From XYD12-FULL-36-8 sp041739035 (lineage in GTDB: Bacteria; Bacteroidota; Ignavibacteria; Ignavibacteriales; Ignavibacteriaceae): a stretch of 20,585 bases of DNA. The position numbers and the translations under genes are program-made. Shown piece after piece: positions 1-8,170 of the stretch; within the stretch, counting starts at the first letter, position 1; every line of letters begins with the position of its first letter. The notes under the pieces are model-generated. The model searched no databases, was not told the origin of the DNA, and saw only the letters and a list, made by a program, of their open reading frames with translations. The stretch is taken from the NCBI GenBank assembly GCA_041739035.1, contig JBGSOQ010000013.1, forward strand, positions 1-20,585, written 5' to 3'.

Positions 1-1
1 A

Positions 2-1993
2 GCTGCTCCCGATCTTTCTATAGATTCATCACTGTGGGGAAGAATGACACCAGGCAGATTTGATATTATTCCTCCTGTTCCGCAAGATGGTGATTTTATT
101 TATGCATCGGGGTTTTTCCCCTTAGTTCCAGGCAACGGAAATGTTGATGTGAAAGAAAGATTTTCAGTTGCTTTACTTTTTGGTGAAGATTTAAATGATA
201 TAGTCGGTAACAAGCAGGTAGTTCAGAAAATATACAATGCGGGTTATAAATTTCCGCAGCCGCCAAAGAAACCGAAGATCACTCTAACGCAAGAAGACGG
301 TAAAGTGGTTATTTATTGGGATGGTGAAAAAACCGAAAATGACAGAGATTTTATAACCAAGAAAAAGGATTTTCAAGGTTATAAAATATATCGTGCCACC
401 GATGCAAATTTTTCTGATTCAAGACAAATTACAGATGCGCAGGGAATTCTTTCCTTCGACAAACCTCTTGCACAGTATGATCTTGTTGATACTATACAAG
501 GATATTTCTATCCATCACCAACTCTGCTAGATCAATTTGGAGGGACAACAATATATTTGGGAGATAATACCGGTATAGTAAATAAATTTGTTGACTCATC
601 CGTTACTCTGGGTGTTACATATTATTATGCGGTTTGTGCTTATGATGCCGGGGATGCAAGCTTGGATATTCAGCCAACGGAAAACTCCAAATTTTTATTA
701 AGATCGAACACTGGACAGATTGTTTTTGACGACAACACGGGTTTCATTACCCCTGGGGCTAGACCCTCGGGATATACTCCTGCCGGGATTCAAAACTTTA
801 AGCAGTCCGATGGTTTTATTGGAACTGGAACTATAGCTATTGAAATGGTTGATGACGAAGCTATTCGGAATAATTTTTCTTACAAAATTGCTTTTGAAGA
901 TTCGGGAATTGAAGGTTATACTAAAAACTGGTCGTTAATAGATTTAGTTACACCCGATACAGTTTATGTGCCTTCAGTAAATAAAACATACATTGTAGAA
1001 CCACTCCAAACAATACCCCTGCCTGCCGGAACAGATACTGTGTTTGTTAATGGTTTGAAAGTAGCAGTAACTAATGATAGTTACACAGCTACTTACGATA
1101 GTCTCGTTAACAAATCCTCTATGTATACCGGTAATACACCAATTAGGCAAGGCTTTAGAGTGCAATTGTATAATGATGCGGTTATTAGACAGGACACCTC
1201 AATATTCGAGGGAGGAACTACTACGCCTTCTTCTTACTCTTTGCAGCGGTTTCTTGATCCTAATAATCCACTCAATAGCGGTATTGCATTCCCAAGTGAT
1301 TATGTAATTGAATTTTATAATACAATAGTTGATACTTCAGTCTTGATAAGTCTTCCCCAGATAGGCAGGCCACCAGATACATATCCCGCAGTACCTGTTA
1401 ATTTTAAAGTTAAAAATATTACCCATGACAGGTATATTGACTTCTTTTACAGAAAAACGGGACTAATCTCTTCAACGTACTCAATTACTTTTAGAGAAAA
1501 CCTTACAGGCAGGGATACCACAACCTGGAGGGTAGTGATTGCGTACTCTGGCTCAGTTCCTTTAGAGACCCAAGGAACATTATCTTTCTTAACATTAAAA
1601 CCGTTTAATAGAAACGATTATTATACTTTTAACACAATTGGCGCATTAATTACACAAGAGAAAGCCAAAAACGAGCTGGATCTCATAAAAGTGGTGCCTA
1701 ATCCTTACGTTGTTACTCATGAGGGAGAATCCAGATTATTAAGCACGCAAACAAGCGGAAGAGGCGAAAGAGAAATTCGATTTACGCATATTCCTCCAGG
1801 AACAAAAATTTCAATCTTCACCGTAAGAGGCGAGCTGATAAGAACATTGTATCATGAAAATTTATATGTAGGTGATGTTTATTGGAATTTGAGAACCGAG
1901 GAAAATCTGGATGTTGCCTATGGAGTTTATATCTTCGTAGCCGAAACTCCTGATGCTGGATCTAAAATCGGTAAGTTCGCTCTTATTAAATAA
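2..1993 (+). CDS. Large secreted surface protein, 3' part (5' end outside window)
   Basis: The frame is open from base 2, so the ATG at 44 is internal and the true start lies upstream of the window. At least 664 codons are present. A fibronectin-III-like stretch is visible early: FQGYKIYRA near residue 112 of the ATG-44 numbering, followed by VTYYYAVCAYD around residue 190. Long beta-rich repeats without catalytic motifs follow. The C-terminus begins at VVPNPYV and continues through IRFTHIPPG, ISIFTVRGELIRTL and YGVYIFVAETP to a terminal FALIK. This has the layout of a T9SS/FlgD-Ig-like sorting domain but lacks the canonical NYPNPFNP box. The PorV/PorQ-family gene starts 10 bases after the stop, so the two are probably co-transcribed. 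Exported location is inferred; the signal peptide would be outside the window. No enzymatic function can be assigned. Confidence 0.8.
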   Translation, partial: AAPDLSIDSSLWGRMTPGRFDIIPPVPQDGDFIYASGFFPLVPGNGNVDVKERFSVALLFGEDLNDIVGNKQVVQKIYNAGYKFPQPPKKPKITLTQEDGKVVIYWDGEKTENDRDFITKKKDFQGYKIYRATDANFSDSRQITDAQGILSFDKPLAQYDLVDTIQGYFYPSPTLLDQFGGTTIYLGDNTGIVNKFVDSSVTLGVTYYYAVCAYDAGDASLDIQPTENSKFLLRSNTGQIVFDDNTGFITPGARPSGYTPAGIQNFKQSDGFIGTGTIAIEMVDDEAIRNNFSYKIAFEDSGIEGYTKNWSLIDLVTPDTVYVPSVNKTYIVEPLQTIPLPAGTDTVFVNGLKVAVTNDSYTATYDSLVNKSSMYTGNTPIRQGFRVQLYNDAVIRQDTSIFEGGTTTPSSYSLQRFLDPNNPLNSGIAFPSDYVIEFYNTIVDTSVLISLPQIGRPPDTYPAVPVNFKVKNITHDRYIDFFYRKTGLISSTYSITFRENLTGRDTTTWRVVIAYSGSVPLETQGTLSFLTLKPFNRNDYYTFNTIGALITQEKAKNELDLIKVVPNPYVVTHEGESRLLSTQTSGRGEREIRFTHIPPGTKISIFTVRGELIRTLYHENLYVGDVYWNLRTEENLDVAYGVYIFVAETPDAGSKIGKFALIK

Positions 1994-1994
1994 C

Positions 1995-1998
1995 GGAG
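1995..1998 (+). promoter_or_regulatory. Ribosome binding site GGAG for the PorV/PorQ-family gene
   Basis: GGAG lies 5 bases before the ATG at 2004 and directly after the stop of the upstream gene. It decides the start: an in-frame ATG at 1953 sits inside the upstream gene and would put 17 residues in front of a clean signal peptide. Confidence 0.75.
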
Positions 1999-2003
1999 AA
2001 AAC

Positions 2004-3005
2004 ATGAAAAAATTTATATTATTCTTTTTAGTTTCAAGTTCAATTTTGATTAGCCAAACCAAAGTTGGATCGACAGCAGCTCCGTTCTTAAATATAGGAG
2101 TTGGGCCTAGAGCAATAGGCATGGGCGGTGCATTTATTGCTACAGCAAATGATGTGACTTCATTATATTGGAATCCCGCAGGCGCTTCAAGAACAGAAAC
2201 CAGCGGGGCAATGTTTACTCATGTTTCATGGTTTGCTGGAATAAAATATAATTGGGCGGGTGCAATGCTGAATACCGGTGGCATGGGGACGGTTGGTTTG
2301 AATATCGGGTACCTGGATTACGGTGATATGGAAGTTACAACTTTAAGAGAACCTGAGGGAACCGGAGAAACTTTTACACCTCACGATCTTTTCCTTGCTT
2401 TAACATATGCATACAATCTTACTGATCGTTTTTCAATTGGCGCTAATGTTAAGTATGTATCTCAAAAAATCTGGAACTCTACTGCCAATGGCCTTGCATT
2501 CGACCTTGGAGTTTTATTCCTTTCAGATATTTATGGGCTAAGGATGGCAGCAACAATTACGAACTTAGGAACCGATATGCAGATTGACGGTAAAGATCTT
2601 TATGTACAGCATGATATTAATAATCAAATATATGGTAATAACGATCAGATCCTTGCGAAGTTGAATACTGATTCTTACCCGCTTCCCTTAACTTTCAGAA
2701 TTGGGCTTGCAATTGATCCAATAGATATTCCCGACCATAAGTTTACTCTGGCTTTGGATGCTTCACATCCAAGCGACAATGCTGAATTTGTAAATATGGG
2801 AGCTGAATATATTTTGTTTAATACAATTGCTCTCCGTGCAGGGTATAAATCTATGTTTCTTGATAACACAGAAGAAGGCTTGACTTTAGGCTTTGGCCTG
2901 ATGTATGATTTTACACCAATGCTCGGAGTAACAGTTGATTATGCTTATCAAGATTTTGGAATATTAAAAGATACTCAACAATTTTCATTTGGCATTAAAT
3001 TTTAG
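2004..3005 (+). CDS. PorV/PorQ-family outer-membrane protein
   Basis: A 333-residue protein. It opens with a signal peptide (MKKFILFFLVSSSILISQ) followed by the family-typical start KVGSTAAPFLNIGVGPRAIG and MGGAF, then NDVTSLYWNPAGA. These are hallmarks of the PorV/PorQ (UPF0164-like) family, FadL-related beta-barrels in the outer membrane. PorV itself shuttles T9SS cargo to the sortase PorU. This genome style usually carries many paralogues, often placed after a large surface protein as here, so a partner role for the upstream product is an inference. The C-terminus (FSFGIKF) ends in an aromatic residue as expected for a barrel protein. The gene follows the previous stop by 10 bases and ends before a terminator. 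Whether it is the true secretion PorV or a paralogue cannot be told from the sequence. Confidence 0.88.
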   Translation: MKKFILFFLVSSSILISQTKVGSTAAPFLNIGVGPRAIGMGGAFIATANDVTSLYWNPAGASRTETSGAMFTHVSWFAGIKYNWAGAMLNTGGMGTVGLNIGYLDYGDMEVTTLREPEGTGETFTPHDLFLALTYAYNLTDRFSIGANVKYVSQKIWNSTANGLAFDLGVLFLSDIYGLRMAATITNLGTDMQIDGKDLYVQHDINNQIYGNNDQILAKLNTDSYPLPLTFRIGLAIDPIDIPDHKFTLALDASHPSDNAEFVNMGAEYILFNTIALRAGYKSMFLDNTEEGLTLGFGLMYDFTPMLGVTVDYAYQDFGILKDTQQFSFGIKF

Positions 3006-3045
3006 TTTTTCAGTTTAAAATAAGTCAATCTAATTTTAGTTTCTA

Positions 3046-3073
3046 AGCCGGTCTAAATAAGATCGGCTTTTTT
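3046..3073 (+). terminator. Rho-independent terminator after the PorV/PorQ-family gene
   Basis: AGCCGGTC (3046-3053), loop TAAATAA, then GATCGGCT (3061-3068) with a T run. The 8-bp stem is complementary apart from one G-T position that can pair as G-U in RNA. It lies 40 bases after the stop at 3005 and separates this gene pair from the duplicated pair downstream. The rest of the 3006-3160 gap holds only the ribosome-binding region of the next gene. Confidence 0.8.
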
Positions 3074-3160
3074 ATTGAGCTGAACAGATCTTTTCAGCAG
3101 TAGATTGTATCAGCAGTAATTTCTATTTTTATTACGGGTAAAATCGAATTAAGGTACAAT

Positions 3161-3388
3161 ATGAAAAAAGCGTGGGGTCTCTTTTTCGTTCTCATCCTAT
3201 CTTTCTTCACAACTGCTCAAACAGTTGAATTTCAAGTTGATATGGGAGTACAAGTGTACAAGGGACTTTTTAATCCTGCAACAGATATTGTTAAGATTGC
3301 CGGTGACTTTAACGACTGGAACAATGGCTCTGATGTGCTTACGGATTTTGATGGTGATACGATTTACACGATTACAAAAACATTCACT
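3161..3388 (+). repeat. Near-identical 5' segment of the tandem duplication, copy 1
   Basis: This segment matches 4648-4875. The first 114 bases differ at 2 positions, then comes a 15-base divergent patch, then 4 differences in the next 99 bases. About 30 bases of leader upstream are also homologous. After 3388 the two copies are clearly more diverged. Confidence 0.9.
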
Positions 3389-3721
3389 ACCGATGAGGAA
3401 CTCCTCTTCAGATTTATAAAAGGTATTGATGGATGGGAATATAATTTTAACAGGGTATATAAAGTCCCTGCCGGCTATAGTACTTACGCCGCTTATTTTA
3501 ACAATGATAGTGCCTATCTAAAAGGTTCAGTAACAATAACATTTGCCTGCAATATGGAGTTTGAGCTTGTTTCTGGACGTTTTAATTCACTAACAGATAC
3601 GCTGACTATTCGTGGTAGTTTTAATGGCTGGTCAGATGAATGGATACTGAAACCTTCAATTGATACAAACGTATATGAAATTACAAAAACGATTAATACT
3701 TATTCAGGAGAAGTTTTTTAA
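3161..3721 (+). CDS. Open N-terminal part of broken copy 1
   Basis: If translated as it stands, this gives 186 residues: the signal peptide plus one complete and one nearly complete FNDW/FNGW glycan-binding-like module. It would be exported but would lack the sorting tail, so it would not be anchored or secreted by T9SS. Confidence 0.55.
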   Translation: MKKAWGLFFVLILSFFTTAQTVEFQVDMGVQVYKGLFNPATDIVKIAGDFNDWNNGSDVLTDFDGDTIYTITKTFTTDEELLFRFIKGIDGWEYNFNRVYKVPAGYSTYAAYFNNDSAYLKGSVTITFACNMEFELVSGRFNSLTDTLTIRGSFNGWSDEWILKPSIDTNVYEITKTINTYSGEVF

Positions 3722-3802
3722 TATAAGTTTGTATATAAAACACCAACTGAAATTGTAGGGGAAAATGATCCCAATAATAAACATACAGTCACCGAAATTG
3801 AT

Positions 3803-4612
3803 TTGATTACTGGATTTGCATATGTGCTTCGAACATTTAATAACTGGCATGATCCTCCGCCCCCACTCTATCCCTTTACGATTAAATTTTCAGTTGACAT
3901 GAATGGAGCAGTTTCCTCAATTGACCAACAGCCGTTTACCTCAATTTCAGATGTAAGAATATGCGGTGTATATAATCCATTATGTGGAACATGTTTTTAT
4001 TGCTGTTGGCCAAGAATTGGTTGGCCGGATGAAGATAGTACAAATACAGTCAGACTCTATGATGATGGTTCGAATGGAGATTTAATCGCTGGTGATAATA
4101 TTTGGACGGTCTATGTCCATTTCCCGGGATGGCCTTATATTATAATTCGTTACAAATATGCAGTTAATTGGGGATTACCAACGAATTCAGGAGGCAATGA
4201 TAATGAATCTTTAAATGATGAGCATAGGATATGGATAACGCAAAATACTATTAGCGCATCGGTATCTAATATTTTTGGAGTTATGGGACAGCACCAAATT
4301 ACTGATTTAGTTGTTGTGGATGTGGAAGATGAAACATCCACTTTGGTAAGTTCATACAACTTAAAACAAAACTATCCCAATCCGTTTAATCCCTCGACTA
4401 CTATCCGCTATTCGATTTCCGAAGCCGGATATGTGAATTTAAATATGTACAATGTACTCGGAGAAAAGATCGCGGTATTAGTGGATGAATTTAAAAGCAC
4501 AGGGGATTATGTGATAAAATTTAATGCCTCAAACTTGTCAGCGGGAATATATTTTTATTCTCTTTCGGTAAATGGTTTTACTAAAACAAAAAAGATGGTT
4601 TTAACAAGATAA
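3803..4612 (+). pseudogene. Open C-terminal part of broken copy 1
   Basis: This is the continuation of the same frame after the stop at 3719-3721. It has no ATG or ribosome site near its beginning; the first plausible initiator is the TTG at 3803. It would have no signal peptide although it ends in a full T9SS tail, so independent translation is unlikely. The third module carries five Cys between 3962 and 4006 that are mostly absent from copy 2. Confidence 0.5.
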
Positions 4613-4647
4613 GATATTTTTTCAGGTAAAAACTAATTAAGTACAAT

Positions 4648-4875
4648 ATGAAAAAAGTGTGGGGTCTCTTTTCCGTTCTCATCCTATCTTTCTTCACAAC
4701 TGCTCAAACAGTTGAATTTCAAGTTGATATGGGAGTACAAGTGTACAAGGGACTTTTTAATCTCTCTACTGACGCTGTTAAGATTGCCGGTAACTTTAAC
4801 GACTGGAACAATGGCGCTGATGTGCTTACGGATTTTGATGGTGATACGATTTACACAATAACAAAAACATTCACT
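4648..4875 (+). repeat. Near-identical 5' segment of the tandem duplication, copy 2
   Basis: Partner of 3161-3388, in direct orientation at an offset of 1487 bases. It covers the signal peptide and most of the first module. Confidence 0.9.
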
Positions 4876-6123
4876 ATTGGCGATACATTAGTATTTAAAT
4901 TTATTAAAGGCACAGATGGTTGGGAACTAGACCCTAACCGTGAATATGTAGTAACTGCTGGTAATACGGCGTACAGCGATTATTTCGACAGGGATGATTT
5001 ATATAGGCTAACATCTGCAGTTCAAATTGTTTTTGCATGTGAAATGGAATATGAAATTGTATCAGGATATTTCAATCCTGCTACCGATACTCTTTCTTTA
5101 CGTGGTAATTTTAATGGATGGTCAGATCAATGGGTAATGATCCCAACTGCTGAACCGACTGTTTATGCAATTACCAAAACATTTATCACATATGCCGGGG
5201 AAGTTTTTAATTATAAATTTGCTTATAAAACTAATTCAGGTACAATTTGGGAAAATGATCCTAATTCGACGTTCATTGTTACAGATGCTGATATTTCTCA
5301 AGGAACCGCATTAGTAATCAGATTATTTAATTATTTAATAGGTCCCGGCGCTTATCCACCAAGCAAAATTAAGTTTATAGTAGATATGAATGGAGCTGTA
5401 TCGTCTATAAATTCACAACCGTTCTCTTCTATAACTGATGTTAGATTGTGTGGTGACAAAATTCCACTAAGATGGCCCACGAGTGGCTGGCCCAATGCTG
5501 ATAGCCTTTTTGCTCTAAAACTTTTTGATGACGGTACAAATGGCGATATTGTTGCTGGAGATAATATATGGTCAAAAGACATCAAATTCCCTCTGAATGA
5601 ATATAAAAGAGTTCAATATAAGTATAGTGCAAATTGGGGATTACCAACAAATAATGGTGGAAATGAAAACGAATCTTCATCAGGTACTTATCATTATTTC
5701 GATATCCTGCCCAATATCCTTAGAGCAACTGTTGTTGACACATTTGGAATTATGGGAGAGCATCCGCTCACTGATCCAGTAATTTTGGATGTTGAAAGTG
5801 AGGACCTCGGCTTAATAAGTTTCTATAGTCTTGAACAAAACTATCCTAATCCGTTTAATCCTTCAACAAAAATAAAATATTCAATCCCGCATTCGGCCAG
5901 ACCCCTCTTGGGAGGGGCGAGGGGCGGGTTGGTTACACTTAAAGTTTACGATATCCTTGGTAATGAAGTGGCTGAATTAGTTAATGAGTACAAACCTGCC
6001 GGAGTTTATGAAGTTGAGTTCAATGTGTCCTCTGGTAGCCGAGCGCTGGCTTCAGGAATTTATTTCTACCAACTAAAAACAAATAATTTTGTAATTTCGA
6101 AGAAAATGATTTTATTGAAGTAG
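4648..6123 (+). CDS. Secreted carbohydrate-binding-like T9SS protein, copy 2 (intact)
   Basis: A 491-residue protein. Signal peptide 1-20 (MKKVWGLFSVLILSFFTTAQ). Module 1, about 23-105, has KIAGNFNDWNNG. Module 2, about 125-225, has LRGNFNGWSDQW and NYKFAYKT. Module 3, about 236-385, has DMNGAVSSI and NGDIVAGDNIW. The T9SS sorting tail from about 408 has QNYPNPFNPSTKIKYSIP, VYDILGNEVAELV, LASGIYFYQL and terminal KKMILLK. The FNDW/FNGW modules resemble CBM20/CBM48/AMPK-beta folds, so a surface glycan-binding protein is the best guess. No catalytic residues are seen. The leader has AAGTACAAT where copy 1 has AAGGTACAAT, which weakens the ribosome site. The tail carries two GC-rich insertions (about 5889-5930 and 6037-6051) absent from copy 1. 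It converges with the SGNH gene 74 bases downstream. Confidence 0.85.
   Translation: MKKVWGLFSVLILSFFTTAQTVEFQVDMGVQVYKGLFNLSTDAVKIAGNFNDWNNGADVLTDFDGDTIYTITKTFTIGDTLVFKFIKGTDGWELDPNREYVVTAGNTAYSDYFDRDDLYRLTSAVQIVFACEMEYEIVSGYFNPATDTLSLRGNFNGWSDQWVMIPTAEPTVYAITKTFITYAGEVFNYKFAYKTNSGTIWENDPNSTFIVTDADISQGTALVIRLFNYLIGPGAYPPSKIKFIVDMNGAVSSINSQPFSSITDVRLCGDKIPLRWPTSGWPNADSLFALKLFDDGTNGDIVAGDNIWSKDIKFPLNEYKRVQYKYSANWGLPTNNGGNENESSSGTYHYFDILPNILRATVVDTFGIMGEHPLTDPVILDVESEDLGLISFYSLEQNYPNPFNPSTKIKYSIPHSARPLLGGARGGLVTLKVYDILGNEVAELVNEYKPAGVYEVEFNVSSGSRALASGIYFYQLKTNNFVISKKMILLK
5889..5930 (+). repeat. GC-rich palindromic insertion within the T9SS tail of copy 2
   Basis: It contains CCCCTC (5902-5907), loop TTGG, GAGGGG (5912-5917), and a 7-base tandem GAGGGGC at 5912-5918 and 5919-5925. 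It encodes HSARPLLGGARGG in frame, a net gain of about 10 residues over copy 1, between strand SIP and LVTLKVYDILG. Its composition is far more GC-rich than its surroundings, which suggests a small mobile or REP-like element. Confidence 0.6.
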
Positions 6124-6197
6124 TGAATTAGTATTTGCACATTGCAGTCACACTTTGATAAAGTTATTTGAGACCTTAGACCAGTTACTTTACAAGT

Positions 6198-8165
6198 TCA
6201 TCTTATCTGCTTAGTCTTTTGTTCTAACTGAATTCTCAGATTTTGCGCCAGAGGATATGAAGGACTTATTCTCAGACAATTTTCAATAGTGTTCAATGCT
6301 TCTCTAAACATTCCTTTAATAGAATATGCCCCTGCAAGATTGTAGAGAACTTGCGGATCGTTGTTTGAATAGTCCAGACTTTTATTCAAATAAATAATCG
6401 CCGTGTCTGTTTTCTTTTTAGAAAGTGCAATTATCCCAAGCCATTTTGAGTACAGGGCATTCGGAAATTGTTTAAATCCTTTCATTAGAATTGGGACGGC
6501 ATCATCGTACAGCTTGGCATTTAGCAGTTGCTCTGTTGAATAAGAGTAATATTCTTCAAAAAAAGGATATTGGGTTATTAAAGTATTGATTTCATGGATG
6601 AACTTCCCGTAATCTTTATTTTTAAGATAGAAAGCTGCAGCATCCCGGTGACCCTTTTCCCAGCTTGACTTATTGTCGATAACCAGCAATGCTGTACTGT
6701 CTATAAAATTTTTGCGGTTAAACAACTTCAGCATATATTCAACCGATTTTTTTTCGCTGTAAGGCCAATCATTTTGCAAAATGAGTATTCTGTATTTTGC
6801 GATAACTGAGTCTAATGCTGAAATTTTTGTTTCGGAATTAAGAAGACTATCGATTTCAGAATCCGTAATATTTCTTTTATCAGATTTCGGTAAAAGCCCA
6901 TTCTGCTCTAACTTATCAAAATATAATTCACCGATTAATTTATATCCCTCGTATGTCGGATGCAGATGATCAGTCATGAGGTTGTCCCCGACTATTTTAT
7001 TCGGGCTTGCGTCGTTTAATCCCGCGAAGATGTCAACGACAGGGCAGTTGAGTTTTGTTCCTAGATATGTGATTACTTTGTTTATTTTTTCCGGTGCTCT
7101 AAAGCGAAGTCCATCAAGATCTTTAGCAAAGATAAATTTGCTGAAAGCAGAATCATAATTTCCCTTTTCCATTTCATGTTGTGCTTCGTGATAAATTTTA
7201 TCAGCCGAAGGATAATTCTCTTCGTCAACTGATACAAATGGTTTTTGATCCTTAAGATTGCTTATGAGCGTGCCAAGAACGATGGGAATATTGGATTTTT
7301 TACAGATTTGTATGACATCGGTAATGTTATCTTCAAACTGCAGCACACCCTCTTCAAAAATTTCAGAATTGTAAGCAATTAGCTTATCCTTTGCCATTCG
7401 GGCCATCAGTGTTCCGCCCTGATCACCACTATTTCCTTCAGAGCTTGAAAATACTTTTCCAATCCATTGAAGGAAATCGCGCAAAAGAGTTACTGTTTTG
7501 AATTTTTCAAGGGAGAGAATAAGCCGCACAATTTTTCTGGATTGACCGATTGATTCCATTGAACCCACGCCCAGCGCCCCATAATATTCATTATGGCCAG
7601 CATACATAAGAACTAAGTCCGGTTTTTGATCAATTACACCCGGTATCAGATCTCTAATTGTGTAGCTGTTTGTAGCAGTGAGTGCAATGTTAACAACCTC
7701 AATTGTTTTCTCCGGATAAATTATCTCAAGTTTTTTTTGCAAGTATTTACCGAAATCGCCGTTGGGAGTATAGGGATATCCCGCAGCACTGCTCCCCCCC
7801 AGAATAAATATTCTGAATGCATTATCACGTTTTACAGCATCAAAACTATTTTGATTGGAGTATGGAATTCCCTTGGTTGAGTGAAAGTAGCGGTAGGCTA
7901 TATCTGGATTTAAAATCAATTTGCCGGGAGCAATTTCAACCCATTGAGTTATTTCCCTTCCGTAATTAAATAATCGGAGTGAAAATTCTAATCCAACAAA
8001 GAAAAGGATTGGGATTAAAAACATGATCAAATAGAATAAATACTTATGTTTTGCATCTTTATCAGATTTTTCTTGTTGACTGTTAAATTGCTCAGTCAAT
8101 ACCTTCTGATTTGTATCTTTCTTAAGGGGACTTTTGCTTAATTTAGATTTTCGATTTTTGGACAA
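6198..8165 (-). CDS. Membrane-anchored SGNH hydrolase with TPR-like C-terminus
   Basis: A 655-residue protein starting at a TTG. A basic N-terminus (1-40) is followed by one membrane segment, about 41-59 (KYLFYLIMFLIPILFFVGL), so the rest probably faces the periplasm. SGNH landmarks: block I ILGGSSAAG with likely nucleophile Ser125, Asn in AGHNEYYG (N192), and the Asp-His pair in MTDHLHPTYEGY (D398, H401). This family includes esterases and O-acetyl-glycan acetyl esterases or transferases; the substrate here is unknown. From about residue 480 the protein is helical with TPR-like repeats (YNLAGAYSIKGMFREAL), suggesting a scaffold or protein-binding role. It is divergent from the prolyl isomerase gene with a 97-base gap. 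A G7 run encodes the two Gly just before Ser125. Confidence 0.85.
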   Translation of the reverse strand: MSKNRKSKLSKSPLKKDTNQKVLTEQFNSQQEKSDKDAKHKYLFYLIMFLIPILFFVGLEFSLRLFNYGREITQWVEIAPGKLILNPDIAYRYFHSTKGIPYSNQNSFDAVKRDNAFRIFILGGSSAAGYPYTPNGDFGKYLQKKLEIIYPEKTIEVVNIALTATNSYTIRDLIPGVIDQKPDLVLMYAGHNEYYGALGVGSMESIGQSRKIVRLILSLEKFKTVTLLRDFLQWIGKVFSSSEGNSGDQGGTLMARMAKDKLIAYNSEIFEEGVLQFEDNITDVIQICKKSNIPIVLGTLISNLKDQKPFVSVDEENYPSADKIYHEAQHEMEKGNYDSAFSKFIFAKDLDGLRFRAPEKINKVITYLGTKLNCPVVDIFAGLNDASPNKIVGDNLMTDHLHPTYEGYKLIGELYFDKLEQNGLLPKSDKRNITDSEIDSLLNSETKISALDSVIAKYRILILQNDWPYSEKKSVEYMLKLFNRKNFIDSTALLVIDNKSSWEKGHRDAAAFYLKNKDYGKFIHEINTLITQYPFFEEYYSYSTEQLLNAKLYDDAVPILMKGFKQFPNALYSKWLGIIALSKKKTDTAIIYLNKSLDYSNNDPQVLYNLAGAYSIKGMFREALNTIENCLRISPSYPLAQNLRIQLEQKTKQIR

Positions 8166-8170
8166 TCTGT

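Larger units (their letters stand above)
3161..4612 (+). pseudogene. Secreted carbohydrate-binding-like T9SS protein, copy 1, broken by an in-frame TAA
   Basis: Read through one internal stop, this is a 483-codon gene colinear with the intact copy at 4648-6123. The TAA at 3719-3721 (codon 187) replaces the Asn codon of copy 2 in the EVF-N-YKF segment, and the same frame then stays open to 4612. Order of parts: signal peptide (MKKAWGLFFVLILSFFTTAQ); a module with KIAGDFNDWNNG; a second with IRGSFNGWSDEW; a third with DMNGAVSSI and NGDLIAGDNIW; and a T9SS sorting tail with QNYPNPFNPSTTIRYS, SAGIYFYSL and terminal MVLTR. The FNDW/FNGW modules resemble the CBM20/CBM48/AMPK-beta glycan-binding folds. 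Ligand binding is inferred, not shown. AAGG at 3151-3154 gives a ribosome site. Alternatives are recent inactivation, stop readthrough, or a sequence error beside the T6 run. Confidence 0.75.

Noticed and set aside
44..46. ATG as the start of the first gene
   Set aside because: The same frame is open back to base 2 and the codons before it read as ordinary protein, so it is internal.
1953..1955. ATG as the start of the PorV/PorQ-family gene
   Set aside because: It would add 17 residues before the signal peptide and overlap the previous gene; the ATG at 2004 has a proper ribosome site.
3161..6123. Direct repeats as a possible insertion sequence or CRISPR array
   Set aside because: The repeats are two coding genes with the same domain order; there is no transposase, terminal inverted repeat or spacer pattern.
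6124..6197. Possible bidirectional terminator between convergent genes
   Set aside because: Only a weak TAAAGT/ACTTTA pairing with a long loop and no T run.
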